A DNA stretch of 64,000 nucleotides, from contig NZ_LMFJ01000001.1 of assembly GCF_001426755.1 (NCBI RefSeq), positions 1,421,846 through 1,485,845 of the forward strand. Direction: 5' to 3'. The DNA comes from Aeromicrobium sp. Root495 (GTDB lineage: Bacteria > Actinomycetota > Actinomycetes > Propionibacteriales > Nocardioidaceae). Positions 34,665 through 44,319 of this stretch are shown piece by piece (the first letter of the stretch is position 1; each line of letters begins with the position of its first letter). A model generated the notes under the pieces. That model saw nothing but the letters and a program-made list of their open reading frames with translations, had not been told where the DNA came from and ran no database searches. The position numbers were made by a program, and so were the translations under genes.

Positions 34665-35762
34665 TCAGGCGAGGACGTCGGCCAGGTCGTAGCCGACGAC
34701 CTCGTCGAGCTGGGCGTAGCCGCACGACGCAGGCTCGCGGTCGGGGCGCCAGCGCTTGAACTGCGCGGTGTGCCGGAACCGTGCGGAGTCGCCCTGGCCC
34801 TCCATGTGCTCGTACCCCACCTCGACCACGCGCTCCGGCGCGAGGGGCACGAACGAGAGGTCCTTGGTGCCCGTCCAGCGGCTCTGCCCGCCGGGCAGCC
34901 GGCCGTCGGCCTGGGCCTGCTCGTCGCGCCACGCTCCCCAGGGGTGGTCGGCGACCGGGACCACGAGCGGGGCGAGCTCCTCGATGAGCTCGGCCCGCCG
35001 GGCGGCCGTGAAGGAGGCGGCCACCCCCACGTGCTGGAGACGGCCGTCGTCGGCGAACAGGCCGAGCAGCAGCGAGCCGAGCAGAGGATGGTCCTCGGTG
35101 GAGGTCTTGTGCAGGCGGTAGCCGGCCACGACGACGTCGGCCGTCCGCGCGTGCTTGACCTTGAGCATGGTGCGGCCGTTGGGGGCGTAGGGCGAGGCAA
35201 GAGGCTTGGCCACCACGCCGTCGAGACCCGCCCCTTCGAACTGCTCGAACCAGCGCTCGGCCTCGACGGCGTCGTACGTGACGCGGGTGAGGTGGACGGG
35301 CGCCTCGGCCCCGGCCAGCGCCTCCTCGAGGGCGGCTCGACGCTCGGTCAGCGGACGGTCGACGTACGAGTCGTCGCCGAGGGCGAGGAGGTCGAACACC
35401 ACCAGGAGCGCCGGCGTCTCGCGGGCCAGCATCTCCACGCGGGAGGCCGCGGGGTGGATGCGCTGCGAGAGGTGGTCGAAGGAGAGCCTCCCGTCGACGG
35501 CCACGACGATCTCGGCGTCGACGACGCACCGCTCGGGGAGGGAGGCCTTCACCGCCTCGACGACGTCGGGGAAGTAGCGCGTGAGGGGCTTGGTGGAGCG
35601 GCTGCCGATCTCGACGTCCTGGCCGTCGCGGAACACGATGGCGCGGAAGCCGTCCCACTTGGGCTCGTAGACGAGACCGCCCTCGACGCTGTCGGCTGCC
35701 GGGACACCCTTGACCGACTTGGCGAGCATGGGCTGGAAGGGCGGAACGACGGGCAGGTCCAT
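34665..35762 (-). CDS. ligC: ATP-dependent DNA ligase, LigC type
   Basis: A 365-aa ATP-dependent ligase. The adenylation motif is EPKWDGFRA with the nucleophile Lys (about residue 34). Later motifs are FDLLALGDDSY, LDGVVAKPL and TMLKVKHARTADVVVAG. The OB domain follows and ends near QFKRWRPDREPASCGYAQLD. It lacks polymerase and nuclease domains, so it matches mycobacterial LigC1/C2, which work with stand-alone PolDom proteins in repair. That partner is the gene at 23589, originally about 3 kb closer before element insertion. ATG 35762 has a TACGCT -10 box 7 nt upstream. Confidence 0.93.
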   Translation of the reverse strand: MDLPVVPPFQPMLAKSVKGVPAADSVEGGLVYEPKWDGFRAIVFRDGQDVEIGSRSTKPLTRYFPDVVEAVKASLPERCVVDAEIVVAVDGRLSFDHLSQRIHPAASRVEMLARETPALLVVFDLLALGDDSYVDRPLTERRAALEEALAGAEAPVHLTRVTYDAVEAERWFEQFEGAGLDGVVAKPLASPYAPNGRTMLKVKHARTADVVVAGYRLHKTSTEDHPLLGSLLLGLFADDGRLQHVGVAASFTAARRAELIEELAPLVVPVADHPWGAWRDEQAQADGRLPGGQSRWTGTKDLSFVPLAPERVVEVGYEHMEGQGDSARFRHTAQFKRWRPDREPASCGYAQLDEVVGYDLADVLA

Positions 35763-35769
35763 GCACGTC

Positions 35770-35775
35770 AGCGTA
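35770..35775 (-). promoter_or_regulatory. -10 box of the ligC leaderless promoter
   Basis: TACGCT on the minus strand, 7 nt before the ligC ATG. Confidence 0.5.
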
Positions 35776-35811
35776 AGCCGTACCTCAGACCGTCCGCCTG
35801 AGGACGGGACC

Positions 35812-35817
35812 TAGACT
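35812..35817 (+). promoter_or_regulatory. -10 box of a leaderless promoter for the ABC-ctaA operon
   Basis: TAGACT, 6 nt, then GTG at 35824. Confidence 0.55.
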
Positions 35818-35823
35818 GACCCG

Positions 35824-36744
35824 GTGACTTCACCCGCCGTCGAGGTGCGCGACCTCGTGATGCGCTACGGCGCGACGACCGCCGTCGACTGCCTGTCGCT
35901 CGACGTGCAGCCGGGCACCATCACGGCGATCCTCGGTCCCAACGGCGCCGGGAAGACCACCACCATCGAGACGTGCGAGGGCTTCCGGGCGCCCCAGTCC
36001 GGCACGGTCCGCGTCCTGGGGCTCGACCCGTTCGTCGACGCCACCGCCCTGCGCCCCCGCGTCGGGGTCATGCTGCAGTCCGGCGGCGCGTGGTCGGGCT
36101 CGCGCGCGGAGGAGATGCTCCGCCACATCGCCTCGCTGCACGCGCACCCGCTCGACGTCCCCTCGCTCGTGGAGCGACTCGGCCTCGGCTCCAGCGGCCG
36201 CACGCCCTACCGACGGATGTCCGGCGGCCAGCAGCAGCGCCTCAGCCTCGCCATGGCCGTCGTTGGCCGACCCGAGCTGCTCTTCCTCGACGAGCCCACC
36301 GCGGGACTCGACCCGCAGGCCCGCCGGGCCACGTGGGACCTCGTGTCCGAGCTGCGCGACGTCGGCGCCACCGTGGTCCTCACGACGCACTTCATGGACG
36401 AGGCCGAGGCCCTCAGCGACGTCGTGCACATCGTCGACGCCGGCCAGGTCATCTCGAGCGGCACACCCGCCGAGCTCGCCACCTCCGGAGCCCGCAACAC
36501 CATCCGCTTCACTGCTCGGCCGGGCCTCGACATGCCCGCGCTCATGGCCGCGCTCCCCCACGGCACCAAGGCCGAGGAGTCCCCCACCGGCCGCTACGTC
36601 GTGTCCGGCGACGTCGACCCGACGCTGCTGTCGACCCTGACCGCCTGGTTCGCGACGCAGGACGTCCTGGTGGATTCGTTGCTCGTGGAGCGGCAGACCC
36701 TCGAGGACCGCTTCCTCGACCTCACCGGACGGGCCCTGCGATGA
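35824..36744 (+). CDS. ABC transporter ATP-binding protein upstream of ctaA
   Basis: A 306-aa ATPase of the DrrA/CcmA-like drug and lipid exporter class. Walker A is GPNGAGKTTT, signature MSGGQQQRL, Walker B LLFLDEPTAGLD, and the switch is LTTHFMDEAEAL. The last 80 residues form the class-specific C-terminal domain (ISSGTPAELATSGARNTIRF). It overlaps the permease gene and precedes heme A synthase, an order also seen as Rv1458c-Rv1457c-Rv1456c in M. tuberculosis. A role linked to heme or oxidase assembly is plausible but unproven. Confidence 0.92.
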   Translation: MTSPAVEVRDLVMRYGATTAVDCLSLDVQPGTITAILGPNGAGKTTTIETCEGFRAPQSGTVRVLGLDPFVDATALRPRVGVMLQSGGAWSGSRAEEMLRHIASLHAHPLDVPSLVERLGLGSSGRTPYRRMSGGQQQRLSLAMAVVGRPELLFLDEPTAGLDPQARRATWDLVSELRDVGATVVLTTHFMDEAEALSDVVHIVDAGQVISSGTPAELATSGARNTIRFTARPGLDMPALMAALPHGTKAEESPTGRYVVSGDVDPTLLSTLTAWFATQDVLVDSLLVERQTLEDRFLDLTGRALR

Positions 36745-37544
36745 CGAGCCACGCGACCACCGCCGCCACGGCGCCTCTCGACCTCACCCCGCGTCCTGGT
36801 GCCGCACCGACGCGGCAGATGCTGCGCGCCCAGTCGGTCATGGAGCTGCGGCTGCTGTCGCGCAACGGCGAGCAGCTGCTCCTGACCCTCGTCATCCCCG
36901 TGCTCCTGCTCGTCATGGGCACGCGGTCCACCGACATCGTCGACCTCGGCGAGGGCCGTGCCATCGACATCATCACGCCGGGCGTGCTCGCGCTCGCGGT
37001 GCTCTCGGCCTCCTTCACCTCGCTCGCCATCGCGACCGGGTTCGAGCGGAGGTACGGCGTCATCAAGCGGCTCGGCGCCTCCCCGCTGCCGAGGTGGGGG
37101 CTGCTGCTCGGCAAGATCACCGCCGTCCTCGTCGTGGAGGCCGTGCAGATCGTCCTCCTGTGCGGGGTCGGCCTCGCCCTGGGCTGGGAGCCGAGCGGCG
37201 GCGTCGGAGCGGCCCTGTGGCTCCTCGTGCTCGTGGCACTCGGCACCGCGGCGTTCGGCGCACTGGGCCTGCTCATCGCCGGCACCCTGCGCGCCGAGGC
37301 CACGCTGGCCGTGGCCAACCTCGTGTACGTGCTGCTCCTGGTGGGCGGCGGTCTCATCGTCCCGCTGTCGCGCTACCCCGACAGCGCCCAGAAGATCCTC
37401 GAGCTGCTGCCCTCGGGCGCGCTCGGCGAGGGTCTGCGGGCCGCGTTCGACGGCGGCGGCCCCGGCCTGCTCCCGGTCGTCGTGCTGGCGGTCTGGGCCC
37501 TGGTCGCGGGACTGCTCACCTCGAGGACGTTCCGATGGGAGTGA
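36741..37544 (+). CDS. ABC-2 type transporter permease
   Basis: A 267-aa membrane protein with six hydrophobic segments, the first near residues 45-62 and the last at the C-terminus. It shows the ABC-2 permease pattern GFERRYGVIKRLGASPLPRW between segments two and three. It pairs with the ATPase upstream (ATGA overlap). Its 3' end overlaps the ctaA start by 10 bp, so all three are co-translated. Confidence 0.9.
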   Translation: MTSHATTAATAPLDLTPRPGAAPTRQMLRAQSVMELRLLSRNGEQLLLTLVIPVLLLVMGTRSTDIVDLGEGRAIDIITPGVLALAVLSASFTSLAIATGFERRYGVIKRLGASPLPRWGLLLGKITAVLVVEAVQIVLLCGVGLALGWEPSGGVGAALWLLVLVALGTAAFGALGLLIAGTLRAEATLAVANLVYVLLLVGGGLIVPLSRYPDSAQKILELLPSGALGEGLRAAFDGGGPGLLPVVVLAVWALVAGLLTSRTFRWE

Positions 37545-38446
37545 CCCGTGCGCTGAGCTCGCCCACCCGCCCCTTCGTCGTGAAGGCCGCCTGGGCGCTG
37601 CTCGTGGCCAACACCGTGATCATCCTGACGGGCGGCCTCGTGCGCCTCACCGGATCCGGACTGGGCTGCCCCACCTGGCCACGCTGCACCGATGCCTCGT
37701 TCACCCCGCACCGGGAGCTCGGCATCCACGGCGTCATCGAGTTCGGCAACCGCATGCTCACCTATGCGCTGATCGTCGTCGCCGTCGTGGCGTGCGTCGC
37801 CATCTGGCGCTGGTCGGAGGCGCAGCTGCGCGACCGCAGGCTGGTCCTGCTCCTCACGCTGGGCATCCCCTTCCAGGGCGTCATCGGCGGCATCACCGTG
37901 CTCACCGACCTCAATCCCTGGATCGTCGCCCTCCACCTGATCCTGTCGCTCGTCCTGGTGGCAGGCTCCACCGTCCTGCTGATGCGGGTGATGGGGACAT
38001 CGGTCCCGGCCGTGCCCGAGGGCGTACGACGGCTCGCGCTCGCCGTGCTCGGAGTCCTCTGGGTGGTGGTCTACCTCGGCACCGTGGTCACGGGCAGCGG
38101 CCCCCACGCCGGCGACGCCAAGGCGCCGCGCAACGGGATCGACCCGCACGTCATGAGCCACGTCCATGCGTTCTCGGTCTACCTCGTGGTCGCCCTCACG
38201 CTGGTGCTCGTCTGGAAGGCACGCGGCACGGTGGCTCACGGCCCGGCCGTCGCCCTCCTCGTCGGTGAGCTGGCCCAGGGCCTCATCGGCTTCGTGCAGT
38301 ACTTCACCGACCTGCCCATCGCGCTGGTCGCGACGCACCTCGTGGGAGCCGCCGTGCTGGTGGCGCTCGGCACGCGGCTCGCGCTGGTGACGCGCGGCGT
38401 GCCGCAGGATCAGCCCGCCGACGCGGCCCAGGGCGTGGAGGCCTGA
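37535..38446 (+). CDS. ctaA: Heme A synthase (COX15/CtaA family)
   Basis: A 303-aa membrane enzyme converting heme O to heme A for cytochrome aa3 oxidase. It has eight or so transmembrane segments. Diagnostic residues are GSGLGCPTWPRC (paired Cys of the extracytoplasmic loop), HGVIEFGNRM (heme-ligand His), LHLILSLVLV, HVHAFSVYLV and ATHLVGAAVLV (further His ligands). It forms a unit with ctaB, which makes its substrate, and SURF1. The last 37 bp overlap the converging DUF1330 gene. Confidence 0.94.
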   Translation: MGVTRALSSPTRPFVVKAAWALLVANTVIILTGGLVRLTGSGLGCPTWPRCTDASFTPHRELGIHGVIEFGNRMLTYALIVVAVVACVAIWRWSEAQLRDRRLVLLLTLGIPFQGVIGGITVLTDLNPWIVALHLILSLVLVAGSTVLLMRVMGTSVPAVPEGVRRLALAVLGVLWVVVYLGTVVTGSGPHAGDAKAPRNGIDPHVMSHVHAFSVYLVVALTLVLVWKARGTVAHGPAVALLVGELAQGLIGFVQYFTDLPIALVATHLVGAAVLVALGTRLALVTRGVPQDQPADAAQGVEA

Positions 38447-38790
38447 AGAACGGCCTCGCTCAGTGCCTGCGTCCGCAGGTGCGTGATCTGCTGGTACTCC
38501 GGGTCGGCCACCATGGCCGTGAAGGCCTGGCGGCTCGGGTAGCGGACGAGGAGCAGGACGTCCCAGTCGGGCTCCGGGTCGGGCCGCACGACGAGCTCGG
38601 TGGACAGGTCGCCGGCGTACACGATCTCGCCACCCACGCGCTCGAGGAACGGCGCGATCTCGCGGGCGTACTGCTCGTACGAGTCGCGCCCGCCGGGTGC
38701 CAGCTGGAGCAGGTTGAGCATCACGACGGGACCTCCCGGGTCCTCGGCGAGATAGCGCTTGAGGTCGTGGCCGGTGGGATCGACGGGCAT
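38410..38790 (-). CDS. DUF1330 domain protein
   Basis: A 126-aa ferredoxin-like-fold protein. DUF1330 features: VVMLNLLQLAPGGRDSYEQYA, GEIVYAGD, WDVLLLVRYPSRQAFTAMVADPEYQ. Function unknown; the fold is shared with small monooxygenases and dimeric alpha-beta barrel proteins. It converges on ctaA and overlaps its 3' end by 37 bp. The ATG is backed by TAGGGT on the minus strand 6 nt upstream (38797-38802). Confidence 0.88.
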   Translation of the reverse strand: MPVDPTGHDLKRYLAEDPGGPVVMLNLLQLAPGGRDSYEQYAREIAPFLERVGGEIVYAGDLSTELVVRPDPEPDWDVLLLVRYPSRQAFTAMVADPEYQQITHLRTQALSEAVLQASTPWAASAG

Positions 38791-38796
38791 GACCCG

Positions 38797-38802
38797 ACCC
38801 TA
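38797..38802 (-). promoter_or_regulatory. -10 box of the DUF1330 leaderless promoter
   Basis: TAGGGT on the minus strand, 6 nt before the ATG at 38790. Confidence 0.55.
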
Positions 38803-38840
38803 GCCAGGGTCACCGACGTGGCGGAAGCCCTTCGAGCGGC

Positions 38841-39896
38841 TCAGGCAGCCGGTGGTCCGCCCCCGCGCCAGCGGTCGGCGTCGATGGGGAACACCCAGCG
38901 CCGCCCGGGCCACTCCGTGAGGGTCCACAGCTGCCGGCGCTGCGGCAGGAAGGTGATGTCCTCCGGACCGGTGGGCAGGACGCCGCGGTGGCGCGTCCAG
39001 TCCCCCGGACGGCCGGCCCAGAGGTCGCCCGGCACGTCCTCCCCCGAGCTCGCCGTGACGAACCAGGTCCCGTCGGCCACGACGGCGCCCTGCATGCGAG
39101 GCAGCTGACGGTCGTGCAGGTCGAGTGGCTCGACGCGGCCGTCGGCGTCGGCCCGGAGCAGACCGGTGCGTGGGTCGATGGGGAAGCGGAGCAGACGATG
39201 GGTGGGAGCGTCCTTGCGTCCGTACTCGCCGACGACGAGCCGGTGCCCCTCGGCGGAGCGCTCCAAGGACATGAACGAGTAGGTCATGCGGGGCGCCTCG
39301 GCGTCGTTCTCGGCCTCGTACCTCAACAGCTGCGGGAGGACGTAGCGGTAGCCCTTGCTGCGGAACCGGTTCTTGACCCGCACCACGTCGTCGAGGCGGA
39401 AGACCCGGATGCCGGCCCGGCTGCCCGCCACGAAGAGGTGGTCGCCGTACCAGACGATGCCCCCCGCGTGGACCCTGACGGCCCGCAGTCCGCGCCAGCC
39501 CCAGCGACGGGACCGGTCCACCAGGAGGAGGTGCCGGTAGCGCGGCGGGACGTCGTCATGCCAGTCGACGGCCGTGATCCGCGACCCGACCCACCGGCCC
39601 ACCGCGCCGCGGCCGTACCAGCTCACGAGGACGACGTCGCGACCCTCGTACTGGCCGCCGGAAGGCTCGGGTCCGTAGGCGTCGGCCGAGGTGGTGATCC
39701 CCTGCGGATACCACCGCACGGAGGTGCGGTCGTCCTCCTGCCACGTCATGCCGGGCAGCGCTGCCTCGCCGGGGGCCTGCTCGTGGCGTGCCTCGCGGTT
39801 GGCGTCGGCGAGCGCGGCCCGCAGGCCCACGCGGCGGATCCGTCCTGGGCCCGACGTGGGGACGACGGCCCGGAGCCGGTGGGGCAGCGGCGGCAC
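38841..39896 (-). CDS. Conserved hypothetical beta-rich protein
   Basis: A 351-aa protein with no clear signal peptide or membrane helix. It is rich in Trp, Arg and Gly, with propeller-like segments (VVLVSWYGRGAVGRWVGSRI, YRHLLLVDRS, GIVWYGDHLFVAGSRAGIRVFRLDDVVRV, GPEDITFLPQRRQLWTLTEWPGRR). This suggests a beta-propeller fold; I cannot name a family. The GTG start is 13 nt after the ctaB stop, so it is probably expressed with ctaB. Confidence 0.7.
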   Translation of the reverse strand: MPPLPHRLRAVVPTSGPGRIRRVGLRAALADANREARHEQAPGEAALPGMTWQEDDRTSVRWYPQGITTSADAYGPEPSGGQYEGRDVVLVSWYGRGAVGRWVGSRITAVDWHDDVPPRYRHLLLVDRSRRWGWRGLRAVRVHAGGIVWYGDHLFVAGSRAGIRVFRLDDVVRVKNRFRSKGYRYVLPQLLRYEAENDAEAPRMTYSFMSLERSAEGHRLVVGEYGRKDAPTHRLLRFPIDPRTGLLRADADGRVEPLDLHDRQLPRMQGAVVADGTWFVTASSGEDVPGDLWAGRPGDWTRHRGVLPTGPEDITFLPQRRQLWTLTEWPGRRWVFPIDADRWRGGGPPAA

Positions 39897-39909
39897 GACG
39901 CTCAGGCGG

Positions 39910-40878
39910 TCAGCGCAGGAACGGGTCGGCGGCCGCGGCCACGAACAGGAGCGCCAGGTAGGCGTTGCTGAGGTGAAACAGACGCATGGGCTTGATGATC
40001 GCGAGGTCCTCGGTCTCGACCGAACGCGACTTGAGGTCGTAGGCCTCGACGAGGAAGATCACGCCGAGCACGATGGCGACGCCCGGGTAGAACCAGCCCA
40101 TCCCGGCGACGGGCCACAGGGCGAGGGACGTGGCGACCATGACCCAGGAGTACGTGACGATCTGGCGGCCCACCTCGGCCGACGTGGCCACGGAGGGAAG
40201 CATCGGGACCGAGGCCGCGGAGTAGTCCTCGCGGTACCGCATGGCCAGCGACCAGAAGTGCGGCGGCGTCCAGAAGAACACCACGAGGAAGAGGACCACG
40301 GGGGTCCAGGCCAGCTCGTTGGTGACGGCGGTCCAGCCGATCATGGCCGGGAAGCAGCCCGCGGCCCCGCCCCAGACGATGTTCTGGGAGGTGCGGCGCT
40401 TCAGGATCATCGTGTAGCCCACGACGTAGAAGACGTTGGCCGCGAGGGCGAGCCCGGCCGAGAGCCAGTTGACGGTGAGGCCGAGCAGGAGCGTGGAGAC
40501 CACGCCGAGGGCGAGGCCGAACCAGAGCGCACCCCGGGTGCCGACCTGGTGACGCGGCAGCGGACGGCGGGCCGTCCGGCGCATCTTGGTGTCGATGTCG
40601 GCGTCGACGACGCAGTTGAGCGCGTTGGCGCTGCCGGCCGAGAGCGTGCCGCCCACGATGGTGGCCACGACGAGCCACAGCGAGGGGACGTCCTTCGCGG
40701 CCAGGAACATGACCGGGACGGTGGTGAGCAGCAGCAGCTCGATGATCCGAGGCTTCATGAGGGCGACGTACGCCTTGACGACGTCGGTCGCGGAGAGGCC
40801 TGTCTCAGGAGCGCCGTGCTGGGTACCCGTCGAGGGATCGAGGGGCGACGGCTGACCGTCGGTCTGGAGTGCACTCAC
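39910..40878 (-). CDS. ctaB: Protoheme IX farnesyltransferase (heme O synthase)
   Basis: A 322-aa UbiA-family membrane enzyme adding a farnesyl group to heme B. The prenyl-diphosphate motif is [20 protein letters not shown], and the second conserved region is [28 protein letters not shown]. About nine membrane segments are visible. It supplies heme O to CtaA. The GTG start at 40878 was chosen because TAGACT lies 7 nt upstream; the much longer open frame beyond is antisense to the pentose-phosphate genes. Confidence 0.94.
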   Translation of the reverse strand: MSALQTDGQPSPLDPSTGTQHGAPETGLSATDVVKAYVALMKPRIIELLLLTTVPVMFLAAKDVPSLWLVVATIVGGTLSAGSANALNCVVDADIDTKMRRTARRPLPRHQVGTRGALWFGLALGVVSTLLLGLTVNWLSAGLALAANVFYVVGYTMILKRRTSQNIVWGGAAGCFPAMIGWTAVTNELAWTPVVLFLVVFFWTPPHFWSLAMRYREDYSAASVPMLPSVATSAEVGRQIVTYSWVMVATSLALWPVAGMGWFYPGVAIVLGVIFLVEAYDLKSRSVETEDLAIIKPMRLFHLSNAYLALLFVAAAADPFLR

Positions 40879-40885
40879 TTGCGGG

Positions 40886-40891
40886 AGTCTA
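40886..40891 (-). promoter_or_regulatory. -10 box of the ctaB leaderless promoter
   Basis: TAGACT on the minus strand, 7 nt before the GTG of ctaB. Confidence 0.5.
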
Positions 40892-40903
40892 GTCGCACGC
40901 GAG

Positions 40904-40909
40904 TAGGCT
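40904..40909 (+). promoter_or_regulatory. -10 box for the tkt operon
   Basis: TAGGCT on the plus strand, 62 bp before the tkt GTG; this gives a short leader with an AAGGAG ribosome-binding site. Confidence 0.45.
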
Positions 40910-40971
40910 CGTGACGTAGGCATCGAAACCCCTTGTCGGCCGTACCGAACTTCTTGAAGGAGTCCCCGCGC

Positions 40972-43161
40972 GTGTCTCAGATTCCCGCCGCCCTCGACTG
41001 GACCGAGCTCGACGACAAGGCGGTGAACACGGTGCGTCTGCTGGCGGCCGATGCCGTCCAGAAGGTCGGCAACGGCCACCCCGGGACGGCCATGAGCCTC
41101 GCCCCCGCGGCCTACCTGCTCTACCAGAAGCTGATGCGGCACGACCCCTCCGACCCGCACTGGGTCGGGCGTGACCGGTTCGTCCTCTCGTGCGGCCACT
41201 CGAGCCTCACGCAGTACATCCAGCTGTACCTCGCGGGCTACCCCATGACGCTCGACGACCTCAAGAGCCTGCGCACGTGGGGCAGCCAGACCCCCGGGCA
41301 CCCCGAGTACCGCCACACCCCCGGCGTCGAGGTCACCACGGGCCCGCTCGGCCAGGGTGTCGCCAACGCGGTGGGCATGGCCATGGCCGCCCGGCGTGAG
41401 CGCGGGCTCCTCGACCCCACCGCGGGCGAGGGCACCAGCCCCTTCGACCACCACGTCTACGTCATCTGCTCCGACGGCGACCTGCAGGAGGGCGTCTCGG
41501 CCGAGGCCTCGTCCCTCGCGGGCCACCAGAAGCTCGGCAACCTCACGGTGCTCTACGACGACAACAAGATCTCCATCGAGGACGACACCAACGTCGCGTT
41601 CAGCGAGGACGTCGCTGCACGCTACGAGGCCTACGGCTGGCACGTGCAGACCGTCGACTGGACCAACGGCGGCTCCGGCTACCACGAGGACGTCCAGGCC
41701 CTGTTCGACGCCTACAAGGCGGCTGAGGCCGTCACCGACCGCCCCAGCTTCATCCAGCTCCGCACGATCATCGCGTGGCCCGCGCCCTCGGCGCAGAACA
41801 CCGGCGCCTCCCACGGGTCGGCGCTCGGAGACGACGAGATCAAGGCAACCAAGGAGCTCCTGGGCTTCGACCCCGAGCAGACGTTCATCGTCGACGACGA
41901 GGTCATCGCCCACACCGAGAAGGCCGTCGACCGCGGCGCCGCCGCCCGCGCCGAGTGGGAGGAGGGCTTCGCGGCCTGGACCACGGCCAACCCCGAGGGT
42001 GCTGCGCTCCTGGAGCGCCTCTCCACCCACGCTCTGCCCGACGGCTGGACCGACGCGCTCCCCACGTTCGAGGCCAGCGAGAAGGGCGTCGCCACCCGCT
42101 CCGCCTCGGGCGAGGTGCTCTCCGCGCTCGCACCCGTCCTGCCCGAGCTGTGGGGCGGCTCCGCCGACCTGGCCGGCTCCAACAACACCACGCCCAAGGG
42201 CGAGCCGTCGTTCCTGCCGCCCGAGCACTCCACCGCCAAGTTCCAGGGCGGCTGGTACGGCCGGGTGCTGCACTTCGGCATCCGCGAGCACGCCATGGGC
42301 GCGATCATGAACGGCATGGTCCAGCACGGGCTCACGCGCCCGTACGGCGGAACGTTCCTCGTCTTCAGCGACTACATGCGGCCCTCGGTGCGTCTCGCGG
42401 CACTGCAGGAGCTCCCCGTCACCTACGTCTGGACCCACGACTCCATCGGTCTGGGCGAGGACGGCCCCACGCACCAGCCCATCGAGCACCTCGCCGCCCT
42501 GCGCGCCATCCCGGGCCTCGACGTCGTCCGCCCGGCCGACGCCAACGAGACCGTCATCGCGTGGCGCACCATCCTGGAGAACACCGACCGCCCGGCCGCT
42601 CTGGCGCTCAGCCGCCAGAACCTGCCGACGTTCCCCCGCGACACCGAGGACGCTGCCGGCTCCTGGGCCTCGGCCGAGGGCACCGCCAAGGGCGCGTACG
42701 TGCTCCTGGACGCGCCCGACGGTGAGCCCGACGTGGTGCTCGTGGCCACCGGCTCCGAGGTGCAGATCGCCGTGGCCGCCCGCGAGCAGCTGGCCGCCCA
42801 GGGCGTCCAGGCCCGTGTCGTCTCCATGCCGAGCCGCGAGTGGTTCGAGCAGCAGGACGCTGGGTACAGGGACAGCGTGATCCCGCCCGCGCTCCGCGCC
42901 CGTGTCGTGGTCGAGGCCGGTGTGGCCTTCGGCTGGCGCGACGTCGTCGGCGACGCCGGTCGCATCGTCGGCATCGAGCACTTCGGCGCCTCGGCCGACT
43001 ACCAGACGCTCTACGAGAAGTTCGGCCTCACGGCCGAGGCCGTCGCCTCGGCAGCCCAGGAGTCGATCGCCGCAGCGTCCGAGACCGGGGGCGTGCCGTT
43101 CTTCGCCCGTCCGGCCGGACCGGTCGGGCCCGCGGACAACCCGGACGCACCCACCCACTGA
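40972..43161 (+). CDS. tkt: Transketolase
   Basis: A 729-aa thiamine-diphosphate enzyme of the non-oxidative pentose-phosphate pathway. Recognisable regions are [17 protein letters not shown], the ThDP motif [19 protein letters not shown], the pyrimidine-domain region [19 protein letters not shown], and the C-terminal [16 protein letters not shown]. The GTG at 40972 was preferred over an ATG 39 bp upstream because AAGGAG sits 9-10 nt before it. It is the first gene of the operon. Confidence 0.95.
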   Translation: MSQIPAALDWTELDDKAVNTVRLLAADAVQKVGNGHPGTAMSLAPAAYLLYQKLMRHDPSDPHWVGRDRFVLSCGHSSLTQYIQLYLAGYPMTLDDLKSLRTWGSQTPGHPEYRHTPGVEVTTGPLGQGVANAVGMAMAARRERGLLDPTAGEGTSPFDHHVYVICSDGDLQEGVSAEASSLAGHQKLGNLTVLYDDNKISIEDDTNVAFSEDVAARYEAYGWHVQTVDWTNGGSGYHEDVQALFDAYKAAEAVTDRPSFIQLRTIIAWPAPSAQNTGASHGSALGDDEIKATKELLGFDPEQTFIVDDEVIAHTEKAVDRGAAARAEWEEGFAAWTTANPEGAALLERLSTHALPDGWTDALPTFEASEKGVATRSASGEVLSALAPVLPELWGGSADLAGSNNTTPKGEPSFLPPEHSTAKFQGGWYGRVLHFGIREHAMGAIMNGMVQHGLTRPYGGTFLVFSDYMRPSVRLAALQELPVTYVWTHDSIGLGEDGPTHQPIEHLAALRAIPGLDVVRPADANETVIAWRTILENTDRPAALALSRQNLPTFPRDTEDAAGSWASAEGTAKGAYVLLDAPDGEPDVVLVATGSEVQIAVAAREQLAAQGVQARVVSMPSREWFEQQDAGYRDSVIPPALRARVVVEAGVAFGWRDVVGDAGRIVGIEHFGASADYQTLYEKFGLTAEAVASAAQESIAAASETGGVPFFARPAGPVGPADNPDAPTH

Positions 43162-43227
43162 CCACCCGGGACCGCCGAGTGGGCCGAGACCCGGTCGACC
43201 GGCGGCTCCCGAACGAAGGAGACAAGC

Positions 43228-44316
43228 ATGAACGATCGTCTGCAGTCCCTCAGCGACGCCGGAGTGTCCATCTGGCTCGATGACCTCTCCCGCGAGCGCA
43301 TCGAGACGGGCAACCTCCAGGAGCTCGTCGACGGCTCCAACGTCGTCGGCGTCACCACCAACCCGTCGATCTTCGCCTCGGCCCTCGCCAAGGGCGAGAA
43401 GTACGAGCCGCAGGTCAAGGAGCTCAAGGCCGCCGGTGCCGACGTCGACACCACGGTCTTCGAGCTCACCACGAAGGACGTCCACGACGCCGCCGTCATC
43501 CTGCGGCCCGTGCACGACGCCACGGACGGGGTCGACGGCCGCGTGTCCATCGAGGTCGAGCCGGGCCTCGCCAAGGACACCGACGCCACCGTGGCCATGG
43601 CCCAGAAGCTCTGGGACAAGGTCGGTCAGCCCAACACGCTCATCAAGATCCCGGCCACGGTCGAGGGCCTTCCCGCGATCGCTGCCACGATCGCCGCGGG
43701 CATCAGCGTCAACGTGACCCTGATCTTCTCGCTCGAGCGCTACCGCGGCGTCATGGACGCCTACCTCTACGGCCTGGAGCAGGCCGAGGCCAACGGGCAC
43801 GACCTGTCCACCATCCACTCGGTCGCGTCGTTCTTCGTGAGCCGTGTCGACTCCGAGGTCGACGGTCGCCTGCCCGAGGGGCACGCGCTGCGCGGCAAGG
43901 CCGCCCTCGCCAACGCCCGACTCGCCTTCGAGGCGTACGAGGAGGTCTTCGGCTCCGACCGGTTCAAGGCCCTCCAGGCCAAGGGAGCGCGCGCGCAGCG
44001 TCCGCTGTGGGCCTCCACCGGCGTCAAGGACCCGGCCTACCCCGACACCCTCTACGTCTCCGAGCTCGTCACCGCCGACACGGTCAACACCATGCCGGAG
44101 AAGACGCTGCAGGCCTTCGCCGACCACGGCGAGGTCGCCGGCGACACGGTCCGCGGCACCTACGACGACGCGCGTGAGGTCATCGCCGGGCTCGAGGCCG
44201 AGGGCATCTCCTACGACGAGGTGGTGGAGATCCTCGAGCGCGAGGGCCTCGAGAAGTTCGACGCCTCCTGGTCCGAGCTGCTCGAGACCGTCTCCGCCGA
44301 GCTGGACAAGGCCTGA
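43228..44316 (+). CDS. tal: Transaldolase
   Basis: A 362-aa actinobacterial-type transaldolase. The Schiff-base lysine is in [15 protein letters not shown], with [19 protein letters not shown] following. It transfers a dihydroxyacetone unit between sugar phosphates. An AAGGAG site precedes the ATG. The pgi GTG starts 3 nt after its stop. The length is typical of the long tal type found with opcA operons. Confidence 0.95.
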   Translation: MNDRLQSLSDAGVSIWLDDLSRERIETGNLQELVDGSNVVGVTTNPSIFASALAKGEKYEPQVKELKAAGADVDTTVFELTTKDVHDAAVILRPVHDATDGVDGRVSIEVEPGLAKDTDATVAMAQKLWDKVGQPNTLIKIPATVEGLPAIAATIAAGISVNVTLIFSLERYRGVMDAYLYGLEQAEANGHDLSTIHSVASFFVSRVDSEVDGRLPEGHALRGKAALANARLAFEAYEEVFGSDRFKALQAKGARAQRPLWASTGVKDPAYPDTLYVSELVTADTVNTMPEKTLQAFADHGEVAGDTVRGTYDDAREVIAGLEAEGISYDEVVEILEREGLEKFDASWSELLETVSAELDKA

Positions 44317-44319
44317 GTC

